Part shown: piece by piece, positions 44,332 to 53,272 of the stretch | Layout: every line of letters begins with the position of its first letter | How positions within the stretch are numbered: position 1 is the stretch's first letter | From: Deltaproteobacteria bacterium | Lineage (GTDB): Bacteria > Myxococcota_A > Polyangia > Polyangiales > Ga0077539 | Assembly: GCA_016704445.1 (NCBI GenBank) | Contig: JADJAE010000032.1 | Span: 1-64,000, forward strand | Length of the DNA stretch: 64,000 nucleotides | Direction: 5' to 3' | The notes under the pieces: model-generated | Seen by the model: the letters and a program-made list of their open reading frames with translations, nothing else | What the model was told of the DNA's origin: nothing | Databases searched by the model: none | Program-made: the position numbers and the translations under genes

Positions 44332-47148
44332 TCAGCGGATGGAGCGGTAGTAGATGTCGCCGTTGACGCCGGCGCGGCGGTCGACCCACACGACGTGCGC
44401 GACGGGGTTGGCCCCGTTGGTGGTGGCGAGCACCGAGGGCGTGGCGCTGTCGACGCCGGGCTGCGCCGAGTCGAGGCGGACGTCCGTCGGCTGGAAGAGG
44501 CCGCCGCCGTCGAGGGAGTAGTTGGCGTAGATGTCGAGCGACCCGTTGCGGTCGTCGGCCCACACCGCGTAGACGGCCAGGCCCGCGTTGGCGGCCACGA
44601 CGTTGATGGCGCGCGACTGGCCCGGGAGGCCCGCCATCACCTGCACATCGCGCGTCGGGAAGACGCCGCCGGTGGTGCGCGACGCGTACACGTTGGGCAG
44701 GCCCCAGCGGAACTCCTGCCAGACCACCGAGAACTCCCCGCCCGGGAGGGACATCGCGGTGGGGCGAATGGAGTCGTGCGGGTACGGATCGGCGTCGACG
44801 CGCGCGTCGGTGGTGCGCCAGGTCGCCCCGAAGTCCGTCGAGCGGTTGGTGTGGATGTCGTAGGCGTCGTTGAGGCGCACGTCCTGCCAGGCCACGAGCA
44901 CGTTGCCCGCGGCGTCGGCGGCGATCGACGGCTCCTCGCTGGCGTGCGTCCCGGCGGCGTCGGTGTCGAGCCGAACCTCGGGGCCGGGCCAGGTCTGGCC
45001 CCCGTCGGCGCTCGCGCGGAAGTAGATGTCCGTCCCCTCACCCGAGCGGTTGTCGCGCCAGACCAGGTACGCGCGGTTGCCCACCGCGACGAGGTCGGGC
45101 GTCGAGGCGACGCTGGTGAAGCCGCCGCCGGTGTCGATCTGCAGCGGCGTCGACCAGGTGGTGCCGTTGGTCGAGGTCGAGGCGAAGATGTGCCGTCCGC
45201 GGTTGGAGAAGAGCACCTCCCACGCCGCGAGGTAGCCGCGAGTGGTGGGCACCAGCTCGATGTTGAAGGAGTCGTTGTTCTGCCCGGGGTTGACGCGGAA
45301 GTCCGCGCCGCCCCAGGTGCCGCCAGAGGAGCTCGACACGTTGCCGAAGAGCTGGCGGTAGCCCGTGGGGCTGCTCCCGGAGGGGGGACGGAAATCGCCC
45401 CAGAGGGAGACGAGCCCGGCGCCGCCGTTGGGCCACGCGAGGCGGGGCTGCACGCTGGCGAAGGAGCCCGCGACGTTGGTGTCGAGGCGCACGTCGCGCA
45501 GCCACGATCCGCCGCCGTCGGTGGAGCGCGCGAAGTACACGTCGCTCTCGCCGCTGCGGCGGTCGATGAACACCACGCCGATGTTGTTGCCGGCGCCCGC
45601 GAGGTAGGGCTGGATGGAGTTCAGCGCGCTCGAGTCGAGGCGCACGTCCGTGGGCGGCGCGAGGCCCTGGCACCCCTCGTCCACCCGCGCGTCGCAGTTG
45701 TTGTCGAGGCCGTCGCAGTAGGCCTCGGCGTCGAGGTCGCGGTAGGTCGCCGGGTAGGTGCAGCCCCATCCCGCCGTGCCGTTGCACACCGGGCGCGCGG
45801 CCGCGCAGACCCCTCGGCCCTCGGTGCCGCGGCGGTTGCAGCGCAGCGACGCCGGCGCCGCGAGGCCCTCGTCGATGAGCCCGTCGCAGTCGTTGTCCTG
45901 GCCGTCGCAGACCTCCGTCGCCGCGCCCGTCCCGCCGCTGCAGACGATGGCGCCGCGCACGCACGCGAAGCGCCCGAAGGTGCACGCCCCCACGTTGTTG
46001 CCGCACACCGCGAGGGGGCCGGTGCCAGGGATCACGCCCCCGGCGGGCGCGTCGTCCACGACCCCGTTGCAGTCGTCGTCGAGGTTGTTGCAGATCTCCG
46101 AGCCCGGCGCCGAGCCGCCCACGCAGCGCAGCGCCCCGCGCTCGCACACGTAGGTGCCCGGTCGGCACACGCCCATGCTCGGGCCGCAGGCCGTGCCCAC
46201 CATCGCGGGCATGTCGTCGGTGAGGCCGTTGCAGTCGTTGTCGCGCCCGTCGCAGACCTCCGGACCCCGCGTCCCGGTGGCGTCACCGCAGGAGAGCTCG
46301 CACCCGTCCGTCGGATCGCCGTTGCGGTCGACGAAGCCGCGCGCGCAGCTCGCCACCCGGCACGTCCCCGCCATGCACGCCGCGGTCGCGTTGACCGCCG
46401 GGCACACCCGGCCGCACGCGCCGCAGTTGGCCACGTCGGTCATCAGGGTGAACCCGTTGTCCGTGGTGCCGTCGCAGTCGTTGTCGCGGCCGTCGCAGAC
46501 CTCCGGGCCCGACGCGGTGCACTCGTACTCGCAGCCGTTCGCGGGGTTGCGGTCGCGGTCGACGGCCCCGGGGCGACAGGCGCCCATGCGGCACACGCTG
46601 GCGACGCAGGCCGCCTCGGCGCGGTCGAAGACGCACGCGTTGCCGCAGCGGCCGCAGTTGATGGCGCTGTTGGTGAGGTCGAAGCCCTCGTCGGTCATGC
46701 CGTCGCAGTCGTTGTCGATGCCGTCGCAGACCTCCGCGCCGGTGGTCGAGCACTCGTACTCGCACCCGTTGCCCGGCATCCGGTCGAGGTCGACGAAGCC
46801 CACGTCGCACTGGCGGTATCCGCACACGCTCATCGCGCACGCCGGAATCGCATGGGCCGGAGCGCACGCGTTGCCGCAGGCGCCGCAGTTGCGAGGATCG
46901 GCGGTGAGGTCGAAGCCCTCGTCGGTCATGCCGTCGCAGTCGTTGTCACGACGGTCGCAGACCTCCATCCCCGATGGGAGGCACACGCCCGTGTCCACTG
47001 GCACGATGCCGTTGTCGCGGATGGGCGCGACGTCCCGCACGTTGACGAGCCCGCCGTCGCCGGTGGCGCAGTTGAGGCAGTAGGGCTCGGGCGCGCAGCC
47101 GAGCACCGGAAGCAGGAGCGCGAGCGAGGCCAGCAGCTGGCGGTTCAT
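44332..47148 (-). CDS. Large lipoprotein: MopE-like metal-binding repeats plus Asp-box (BNR) propeller
   Basis: A 938-residue lipoprotein. The ATG at 47148 has GGGAGG at 6-base spacing; the lipobox is LPVLGCAP. Residues about 55-410 contain seven or more DNDCDG-type units, each ending in a CGxCGxxC cluster (for example RRDNDCDGMTDEGF and RDNDCDGTTDNGF). They resemble the copper-binding MopE repeats of methanotrophs. Residues about 420-935 are a repeat domain with Asp-box motifs (STDGGGSW, SADGGQTW, STDFGATW) and VRLD strand ends, typical of sialidase-like propellers. It probably binds metal or glycan on the cell surface. The start overlaps the previous gene's stop (ATGA). Confidence 0.88.
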   Translation of the reverse strand: MNRQLLASLALLLPVLGCAPEPYCLNCATGDGGLVNVRDVAPIRDNGIVPVDTGVCLPSGMEVCDRRDNDCDGMTDEGFDLTADPRNCGACGNACAPAHAIPACAMSVCGYRQCDVGFVDLDRMPGNGCEYECSTTGAEVCDGIDNDCDGMTDEGFDLTNSAINCGRCGNACVFDRAEAACVASVCRMGACRPGAVDRDRNPANGCEYECTASGPEVCDGRDNDCDGTTDNGFTLMTDVANCGACGRVCPAVNATAACMAGTCRVASCARGFVDRNGDPTDGCELSCGDATGTRGPEVCDGRDNDCNGLTDDMPAMVGTACGPSMGVCRPGTYVCERGALRCVGGSAPGSEICNNLDDDCNGVVDDAPAGGVIPGTGPLAVCGNNVGACTFGRFACVRGAIVCSGGTGAATEVCDGQDNDCDGLIDEGLAAPASLRCNRRGTEGRGVCAAARPVCNGTAGWGCTYPATYRDLDAEAYCDGLDNNCDARVDEGCQGLAPPTDVRLDSSALNSIQPYLAGAGNNIGVVFIDRRSGESDVYFARSTDGGGSWLRDVRLDTNVAGSFASVQPRLAWPNGGAGLVSLWGDFRPPSGSSPTGYRQLFGNVSSSSGGTWGGADFRVNPGQNNDSFNIELVPTTRGYLAAWEVLFSNRGRHIFASTSTNGTTWSTPLQIDTGGGFTSVASTPDLVAVGNRAYLVWRDNRSGEGTDIYFRASADGGQTWPGPEVRLDTDAAGTHASEEPSIAADAAGNVLVAWQDVRLNDAYDIHTNRSTDFGATWRTTDARVDADPYPHDSIRPTAMSLPGGEFSVVWQEFRWGLPNVYASRTTGGVFPTRDVQVMAGLPGQSRAINVVAANAGLAVYAVWADDRNGSLDIYANYSLDGGGLFQPTDVRLDSAQPGVDSATPSVLATTNGANPVAHVVWVDRRAGVNGDIYYRSIR

Positions 47149-49775
47149 CGCGCACCTCCCACGTCGGCGGAGCGACGTCGTCTCCGTCGGCCGAGCGCAC
47201 CCAGCGCCACCGTCGCCGCGAGGAGCCATCCCCCTCGGAGCGAGCGCTGCCCCGGCGACGAGACGGAGCAGCCTCCCCCGGAGCCCACCACGCGGTCGCG
47301 AATCAGGGGAGTGAGCGTGGGGTCGACGCACTGGCCGCTGCGGCACACCACGTTGGAGCCGCCGCCGCAGGTGACGCCCGCGCAGGGGTCGTCGACCAGC
47401 ACGCCGTTGCGGCAGACGCGGCCCGGCTGCGCCCCGATGTTCCGGCAGGGATCGGGCTGGCAGACGCCCCTCCCCCCGACGACCGCGCAGATGGTTCCGA
47501 CGTCGCAGCTGACGCCCTGGCAGGGGTCTGCGACGCAGGCTCCGTCGAGGCACGACTGCGTGGGCGGGCACTGCGTGGTCGCGCAGCTACGAACGCACTG
47601 CGCCGCACCGGTCGCGCTGGGACGGCAGAACTGTCCCGCAGGGCAGGTCCGGGCGGCGCAGCCGTTGTTGACGCAGGCGCCCGCGCGGCAGAGCTGGGTG
47701 CCGGTGCAGCCCAGGCCGTAGCAGTTGTTCTCCACGCAGCGGGCGCGGCCGTCGCGGACGTTGCACACCTGGCCCGTCGGGCAGGTGAGGGCGGCGCACT
47801 GGTCGACGCAGCGGTTGGCCTGGCAGATCTGCGTGGGCGAGCAGATCTCCGTCCCGCACAGCGGCGGCACGCAGAAGTTCTCGCTGTTGCACGCCAGGCC
47901 CACCGAGCACGGGAACTCCCCGGGCAGGCACGGCGTACGGCACTGGCACGCGACGCAGCGCCCGCCGCCCGGGCAGAGCCCCCCGGCGCCCGGCGCGTCC
48001 TCGTCGATCATCCCGTCGCAGTCGTCGTCCATGCAGTTGCAGCGCTCCGGCGTGCCCAGCACCCCGCCCTCGCAGGCCAGCCGTCCAGCGCGGCACCGCA
48101 GCGTCCCGGCCCGGCACAGCGGCGCCCCGTCCGCGCCGGTCATGCAGCTCGCCCCCCCGCCCGGGTTGCCCTCGTCGACGAGGCCGTTGCAGTTGTTGTC
48201 GAGGCCGTCGCAGGTCTCGTCCCGGCGCATGCTCTCGTCGGCGGTGCAGACGAAGCGCCCGCCGCGGCACTCGAAGGTGCCCGCCCGGCAGACGCCCTGC
48301 GCCAGGCCGCAGGTGCCCGCCGAGGGGATGCCGTTGTCCACGGTTCCGTCGCAGTCGTTGTCCCGGCCGTCGCACACCTCGGGCCTCGGCTGCGGCGCGT
48401 TGCAGACGAAGCGCCCACCCACGCACACCGCCATCCCCGGCCCGCAGCGCAGCTCGCTCGCGGCGCAGGGCCTCGCGGGGACGCCTTCGTCCACCATGCC
48501 GTCGCAGTCGTTGTCCACGCCATCGCAGATCTCCACCGCGGGCGCCGGCGCCGAGCAGCTCCCCCACATGCCGGCGGCGCACACCTCGCGGCCCGATCCG
48601 CAGCTCGTGCTGCACGGGCGCGAGAGGCCGTCGTCGATGCGGCCGTTGCAGTCGTTGTCGCGGTTGTCGCAGACCTCCGGGAGCGGCGCGGTGCTCACGC
48701 AGTCGCCCCACGCACCCGCGCTGCAGTACTGGGTGCCCGGGCCGCACTCGCCATTGCACGCGCGGGACACGCCCTCGTCGACGGTGCCGTTGCAGTTGTT
48801 GTCGACGTTGTCGCAGACCTCGGCGGTCGCCGGGCCCGGGGTGCACGTCGCGCGCATGCCGTTGACGCAGTTGTTCACCGTGCGCTGGCAGGCGCCCAGA
48901 CCGCAGGTCGAGGTGCCGAGGCCGTCGTCGATCATGCCGTTGCAGTTGTTGTCCCGGCCGTCGCAGGTCTCGGGCACGGGGTTGCACGTGGGCACCATCC
49001 CGATGGTGCGCACCAGCGCGTCTTCGAAGTCGTTGTCGCCCCCGCGAAACAGGTCTTCCCAGCCGAAGTAGTACCCGTCGCGGAAGGTGCGCGACGAGTA
49101 GATGAGGAAGTGCACGTAGTCGCCGTCGTCGTTGATGCTGTTGTCGGTGGAGTACACCCGACGATCGGTGGCCGACTCCGCGGGGCAGTTGGTGTCCCCG
49201 GCGTCGCTGAGCGCCTCCGGGGTCATGATGTAGAAGGCGATCGGGCCGCCGCGCCACGCGCCGCGGGTGCGCTGGCAGTCGAAGTCGATCTCGACGATGT
49301 TGGGGTTCACCCAGTGGGTGCAGGCGGTGTCCGTCGGGATGATCCTGCGCGGCCCGGCGGGGCACGGGCAGTCACAGGGGGCCACGAGGTCGCGGCAGGA
49401 GAAGATCTGTCGACGCGAGGCGGCCACGAAGGGGCTGTCGCCGACGTTGTACCAGCCGAAGCGGTTCTGGTAGCCGGCGCCCTCCCCGACCATCGTGAAC
49501 TGCGCGATGCGGCGGCCGTCGGCGCGCACCGAGGGGACGAAGGTCTGCGGGGTGATCGCGGCGTTGGCGACGGCGTTGAGCACTCCGGGGCCCTCCCCCG
49601 GCGCGGGGTTGCCGGCCGTAGGCACCAGGTCGGCCCGCTTGTCGAGGCAGGTCTGCAGCGCGTCGGACTGCGGAACGATCACCCCGTCGACCTGATTGAT
49701 GATCGCCTGCGCGGGCGAGGAACAGAGTGCGAACACCCCGAACAGCGCCACGAAGAAACTCGCTCGGAACCGCAT
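47145..49775 (-). CDS. MopE-like repeat protein with DUF4114 domain and MYXO-CTERM sorting tail
   Basis: An 876-residue exported protein. After a signal peptide (SPAQAIINQ), residues about 80-265 form a DUF4114-like domain (RFGWYNVGD, GYYFGWEDLFRGGDNDFEDALVRT). Eight or nine Cys/Asp MopE-type units follow (DNNCNGMIDDG, DNDCDGMVDEG). Then comes a disulfide-rich region with CPxGQxC repeats. The protein ends with a MYXO-CTERM-type signal (Cys, then GGWLLAATVALGALG, then six or so Arg), which marks surface-anchored proteins of myxobacteria. ATG 49775 is the start chosen (MRFRASFF). Its stop overlaps the start of the next gene. Confidence 0.9.
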   Translation of the reverse strand: MRFRASFFVALFGVFALCSSPAQAIINQVDGVIVPQSDALQTCLDKRADLVPTAGNPAPGEGPGVLNAVANAAITPQTFVPSVRADGRRIAQFTMVGEGAGYQNRFGWYNVGDSPFVAASRRQIFSCRDLVAPCDCPCPAGPRRIIPTDTACTHWVNPNIVEIDFDCQRTRGAWRGGPIAFYIMTPEALSDAGDTNCPAESATDRRVYSTDNSINDDGDYVHFLIYSSRTFRDGYYFGWEDLFRGGDNDFEDALVRTIGMVPTCNPVPETCDGRDNNCNGMIDDGLGTSTCGLGACQRTVNNCVNGMRATCTPGPATAEVCDNVDNNCNGTVDEGVSRACNGECGPGTQYCSAGAWGDCVSTAPLPEVCDNRDNDCNGRIDDGLSRPCSTSCGSGREVCAAGMWGSCSAPAPAVEICDGVDNDCDGMVDEGVPARPCAASELRCGPGMAVCVGGRFVCNAPQPRPEVCDGRDNDCDGTVDNGIPSAGTCGLAQGVCRAGTFECRGGRFVCTADESMRRDETCDGLDNNCNGLVDEGNPGGGASCMTGADGAPLCRAGTLRCRAGRLACEGGVLGTPERCNCMDDDCDGMIDEDAPGAGGLCPGGGRCVACQCRTPCLPGEFPCSVGLACNSENFCVPPLCGTEICSPTQICQANRCVDQCAALTCPTGQVCNVRDGRARCVENNCYGLGCTGTQLCRAGACVNNGCAARTCPAGQFCRPSATGAAQCVRSCATTQCPPTQSCLDGACVADPCQGVSCDVGTICAVVGGRGVCQPDPCRNIGAQPGRVCRNGVLVDDPCAGVTCGGGSNVVCRSGQCVDPTLTPLIRDRVVGSGGGCSVSSPGQRSLRGGWLLAATVALGALGRRRRRRSADVGGAR

Positions 49776-49929
49776 TCGCTCTGCTCCCACGCCCTCGGGG
49801 CACGCGCTGCCGGTGAGGGGCCCTTTGGACTCCGCGGGACTGTTTCATGGTCCCCAGTTCGTCTCAAGGCAGTCGTGGTTCCCGATGCCGTCGGCCGCAA
49901 GCGCCTCCCTCGCGCTGGATCAGCCGGCG

Positions 49930-50853
49930 TCAGCCGCGCTCCGAGCGCCCCCCGCTCGCCGAGGCCCACCCGCGAGGATGCAGAAGGATCCCTCGGGCCT
50001 CCTCGCCGAGGGCTTCCCACCGGCGACGAAGCTGCGAGAGCGACGCGGGATCATCCCCCGGGCGGAGCGAGCCCAGGCAGCGCTCGAAGGCGGCCACCCG
50101 ATCGGCGGGCGAGCCGAGGCGCTGCGAGAGCAGGGCGCGGGCGTGCACTTTGAGCGCCGAGGCGCCGGCCGGGTCGAGGGCACCGCCGACCGCCGAGGTC
50201 GCCACGATGGGGCAGCGCCCATCGAGGGGGCTCAGCCGGGCGCGCAGCACGCGGGTCGCGGTCTCGATGGCGAGGGCCCGGTCGGGGTCGTCGGCGGCGG
50301 AGTCGCGGTCGAAGGGAGGGAGCTCGTCGATGCGGTGCAGCACTGCCAGGAGCGCTGGGGCGCTGCGACGTCGGAGGGTCCATCCCCGGGAGAGCGCGAG
50401 GAGGTCGTCCACGTCGTCGTCGATGCCTGCGTCGACCTCGGTGACGGAGAACACCGCGATCATCAGGTCGGAGGGGTCGGACGCGAGCGCGTCGCGGAGC
50501 TGGGCGCGCAGCTCGGGGCGGCCCGCGGCGCGGAGCCCGGGGGTGTCGTAGGCGATGAGCGATCCGCCCCAGGAGACCTGAGCGCACGAGACGGCGAGGT
50601 CATCGCCCGTCGAGGCGAAGTCGGCCAGCGCCAGCGCCAGGGAGGACTTGCCCACCGCGCGACGCCCGACGAAGGCCATCGAGGGGACCCACCCCTGGGC
50701 GGGCACCTGCCCCAGCCTGAAGCGCGCGAGGGCGGTCGAGGGAGAGCGCTCGATCGACAGCTCGATGGTCGGCACCGGAGGCGCGAGGGCTCCCAGAGAG
50801 GCGGCTATCTCCCTCGCCGCGGCGAAGGGATCGCGCGCGCCGTCACTCCTCAT
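49930..50853 (-). CDS. GTPase-like protein (member of a GTPase pair)
   Basis: A 307-residue P-loop GTPase. G1 is GRRAVGKSSLA, G3 is YDTPG, and G4 is altered to HRIDELPPFD (His in place of Asn/Thr-Lys), so its nucleotide specificity may be relaxed. It lacks the membrane segment found in its partner. The first 11 bases overlap the 3' end of the upstream GTPase gene at 50843-52081. The two probably work together. Confidence 0.82.
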   Translation of the reverse strand: MRSDGARDPFAAAREIAASLGALAPPVPTIELSIERSPSTALARFRLGQVPAQGWVPSMAFVGRRAVGKSSLALALADFASTGDDLAVSCAQVSWGGSLIAYDTPGLRAAGRPELRAQLRDALASDPSDLMIAVFSVTEVDAGIDDDVDDLLALSRGWTLRRRSAPALLAVLHRIDELPPFDRDSAADDPDRALAIETATRVLRARLSPLDGRCPIVATSAVGGALDPAGASALKVHARALLSQRLGSPADRVAAFERCLGSLRPGDDPASLSQLRRRWEALGEEARGILLHPRGWASASGGRSERG

Positions 50854-52081
50854 CGGGCCTGGTGATGTCGGAAGGCGGCCCCTCCTCCGCCGCCTGCGAG
50901 AACGCCGCCCGCGCCTCCTGGACGCTCACGCCGTCGATGAAGTAGCGCACCGCGGCGACGCCCAGCGCCCAGGTTCCGGTCGCCGCCACGGCGCCGGAGA
51001 TGGTCGCGCCCACGCCAGGAACCAGCTTGAGCGCGGCGCGCACCGCCTCGCGCAGCCCGACGCCCGCGCCCACCGACGCGCCCAGCACCGCGAGCCACTC
51101 GCTGACCGCGCGCGGTCCGAGCGAGCGGCCCGACGCGTAGACGATCCCCGTGAGCATCGACGACTGCAGCGGGATCAACACCGCGAGGTCGGCGATGGGC
51201 AGCGGGGTCGCGCCCACCACGAAGGACACGCTCGTCGCCGTGCCCACGAGGCGCATCGCGACCTTGCGGCGCACCGAGCGCGCCCGCTCGAAGGCCCGCG
51301 CGGCCTCGATCTGCGCCGACACGGGAAGGCCCTTGTGGATCTCCATCGCCAGCGCGTCGAGGTTCCACCGCCAGTCGGTGGCGACGGACCCCTCCGCGAA
51401 GCGCTGCCAGGTGCACACCGGCACGACCGGCAGCTCCGCCCCGGTCACCCGCTGCACATGCCCGCGCAGCACCTCCTTCGCCTGCTCGATGGACGCGCGC
51501 TTCTCGGCGTCGCCCTCGTAGGGCGGCGCGCGGCGCTCCGTGGGCGGCAGCTCGTCGACCTTGGTCATCACCACCACCACCGGCACCGGCCGGTCGGGGC
51601 CGCTGATCGATGCGCGCAGCGCCACCAGCTCGGCGAGGTCTTCATCGACGCCCGCGTCCACCTGGCTCGCCTTGAAGAGCCAGAGCAGCACGTCAGGGCG
51701 CTCGGATCGCAGCGCCTTCGCGACCGCCTCCCGCCGCTCGGGCCGGGCGCCCGCCCGAAGGCCCGGGGTGTCGAGCCAGCGCACCTGACGGCCCTGCACC
51801 GCGAGGTCGATCCAGGCGGGAGCGGCGGTGGTGTCCTCGACCGCGCCCACGGCCAGCAGCTCACGGCCGAGGAGCGCGTTGGCCAGCGACGACTTGCCGC
51901 TGCCCCGCCGTCCCAGCACCGCGACCCTCGGGGCGCGGCGGCCCACGAGCAGGGCGCGCAGGTCGCGCAGCTCGTTGATCACCTTCTGGGCGCCGGGGAT
52001 GCGCTTCAGAAGCTCCTCGAGGTCGTCGAGGGTCTGGGCCGCATCGCGGGTGTCGGGGGGAGGGCTCTGGTCGGTCGGCAT
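50843..52081 (-). CDS. GTPase with C-terminal membrane domain (DUF697-like)
   Basis: A 412-residue GTPase. G1 is GRRGSGKSSLANALLG, G3 is DTPGLRAG, G4 is TKVDELPP. The C-terminal half has hydrophobic segments (VVGATPLPIADLAVLIPL, GATISGAVAATGTWALGVAAV) as in DUF697 proteins. Such GTPases usually act at the membrane. It is followed by a second GTPase overlapping by 11 bases. The partner has a similar length of linker and shares VDAGxDxDxxxL motifs, so the pair may have arisen by duplication. Confidence 0.85.
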   Translation of the reverse strand: MPTDQSPPPDTRDAAQTLDDLEELLKRIPGAQKVINELRDLRALLVGRRAPRVAVLGRRGSGKSSLANALLGRELLAVGAVEDTTAAPAWIDLAVQGRQVRWLDTPGLRAGARPERREAVAKALRSERPDVLLWLFKASQVDAGVDEDLAELVALRASISGPDRPVPVVVVMTKVDELPPTERRAPPYEGDAEKRASIEQAKEVLRGHVQRVTGAELPVVPVCTWQRFAEGSVATDWRWNLDALAMEIHKGLPVSAQIEAARAFERARSVRRKVAMRLVGTATSVSFVVGATPLPIADLAVLIPLQSSMLTGIVYASGRSLGPRAVSEWLAVLGASVGAGVGLREAVRAALKLVPGVGATISGAVAATGTWALGVAAVRYFIDGVSVQEARAAFSQAAEEGPPSDITRPDEE

Positions 52082-52254
52082 GAGGGGTGTTGGACGTGGA
52101 TCGTACGACGGCCCCGCGAGACAGCCAGCGCCCGCGTCACGGCCGCCCGGAGGGAGGGGTTTCCGGGTCTATTCAATCGCCCCGCGCCCGGCCTCGGGCT
52201 CCGTCATGGAGGCTATTGCGGAAGATCAGGCCTTCGGCGAAGGATACGCCCGCC

Positions 52255-53238
52255 ATGTCCAAACCCATCTCCCGCTGGTCCATCGCCCTGCTCACCGCCC
52301 TCTCCATCGGCAGCGCTGCCGAGGCCCAGAGGCTGATCTCCGTCGCCACCCTCGCGCCGAGCGGCTCGACGTGGATGCGCGGGCTCGACGCGGCCAACCG
52401 CGAGCTTCGCCGCCGCACCAACGGCGCGCTCGCGCTGCGGTTCTACCCGGGCGGGGTGCAGGGCGACGAGTCCGAGGTGGTGCGCAAGATGCGGCAGGGA
52501 AGGCTCGACGGGGCGGTGCTCACCGGCACCGGCCTCGGGCAGATCCACCGGCCGGTGCTGGCCTTCATGCTCCCGGGAGTGTTCCCCGACCGCGCCACGA
52601 TGGATCGCTCGCGCGTCGCGCTCAGCTCCGAGATCGAGCGGCAGTTCAACACCAACGGCTTCGTGATCGCGGCGTGGGGAGAGGGCGGCAGCCCCCGGCT
52701 CTTCTCGCAGCGCGCCATCCGCACTCCCTCCGACCTCCGGCAGGTCCACCCCTGGATCTGGCGCGACGACGTCATCCTCCCCGAGCTCTACGGCGAGGCC
52801 GGCGCGCAGGGCGTTCCGCTCTCCCTCCCGGAGGTGCTCTCGGCCCTTCAGACCAATCGCATCGACACCTTCATCGCGCCCCCGCTCGCGGCGCTCGCGC
52901 TGCAGTGGTCGACCCGGGCGTCCTTCGTCTCCGAGGGGGCCAACAGCTTCGGCATCGGCGGCATCGTCCTGTCGCGCCGCGCCTGGGACTCCCTCACCCC
53001 CGAGCTGCAGACCACCACCCGCGAGGTGATCCAGCAGTTCAACACCCTCATCGGCCGCAACGTCAGCCGCGACGACGAGAGCGCCCTGCGCGCGATGACC
53101 TCTCGCGGCATCCAGCAGGTGACCTACACCGCAGCCGAGCGAGCCCAGTGGACGACGCTCTTCGCGCGCACCCGCGCCCGCCTCGTGGGCACCGTCTCCG
53201 ACGCCGCCTGGATGGAGCGCGTCCGCACCGCTCGCTGA
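52255..53238 (+). CDS. TRAP transporter substrate-binding protein, DctP family (orphan)
   Basis: A 327-residue periplasmic binding protein. The signal peptide ends AAEAQ. Family features are LSxATLAPxGSTWM, RFYPGGVQGDE, VRKMRQGRLDGAVLTGTGLGQI, FMLPGVFPDRA, PWIWRDDVIL and a Pro-rich hinge. No dctQ/dctM permease genes lie nearby, so the protein may act without its own transporter or with one elsewhere. The start ATG at 52255 gives a proper signal. Confidence 0.88.
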   Translation: MSKPISRWSIALLTALSIGSAAEAQRLISVATLAPSGSTWMRGLDAANRELRRRTNGALALRFYPGGVQGDESEVVRKMRQGRLDGAVLTGTGLGQIHRPVLAFMLPGVFPDRATMDRSRVALSSEIERQFNTNGFVIAAWGEGGSPRLFSQRAIRTPSDLRQVHPWIWRDDVILPELYGEAGAQGVPLSLPEVLSALQTNRIDTFIAPPLAALALQWSTRASFVSEGANSFGIGGIVLSRRAWDSLTPELQTTTREVIQQFNTLIGRNVSRDDESALRAMTSRGIQQVTYTAAERAQWTTLFARTRARLVGTVSDAAWMERVRTAR

Positions 53239-53272
53239 CCCCGCCGCCTCCCCCGCACACCGCCACCAGACA

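Noticed and set aside
44395..47721. Long plus-strand open frame (over 1100 codons) opposite the MopE-like genes
   Set aside because: Shadow of the opposite strand: low complexity (Val/Ala/His/Arg), no ribosome site, while the minus strand shows clear repeats and overlaps.
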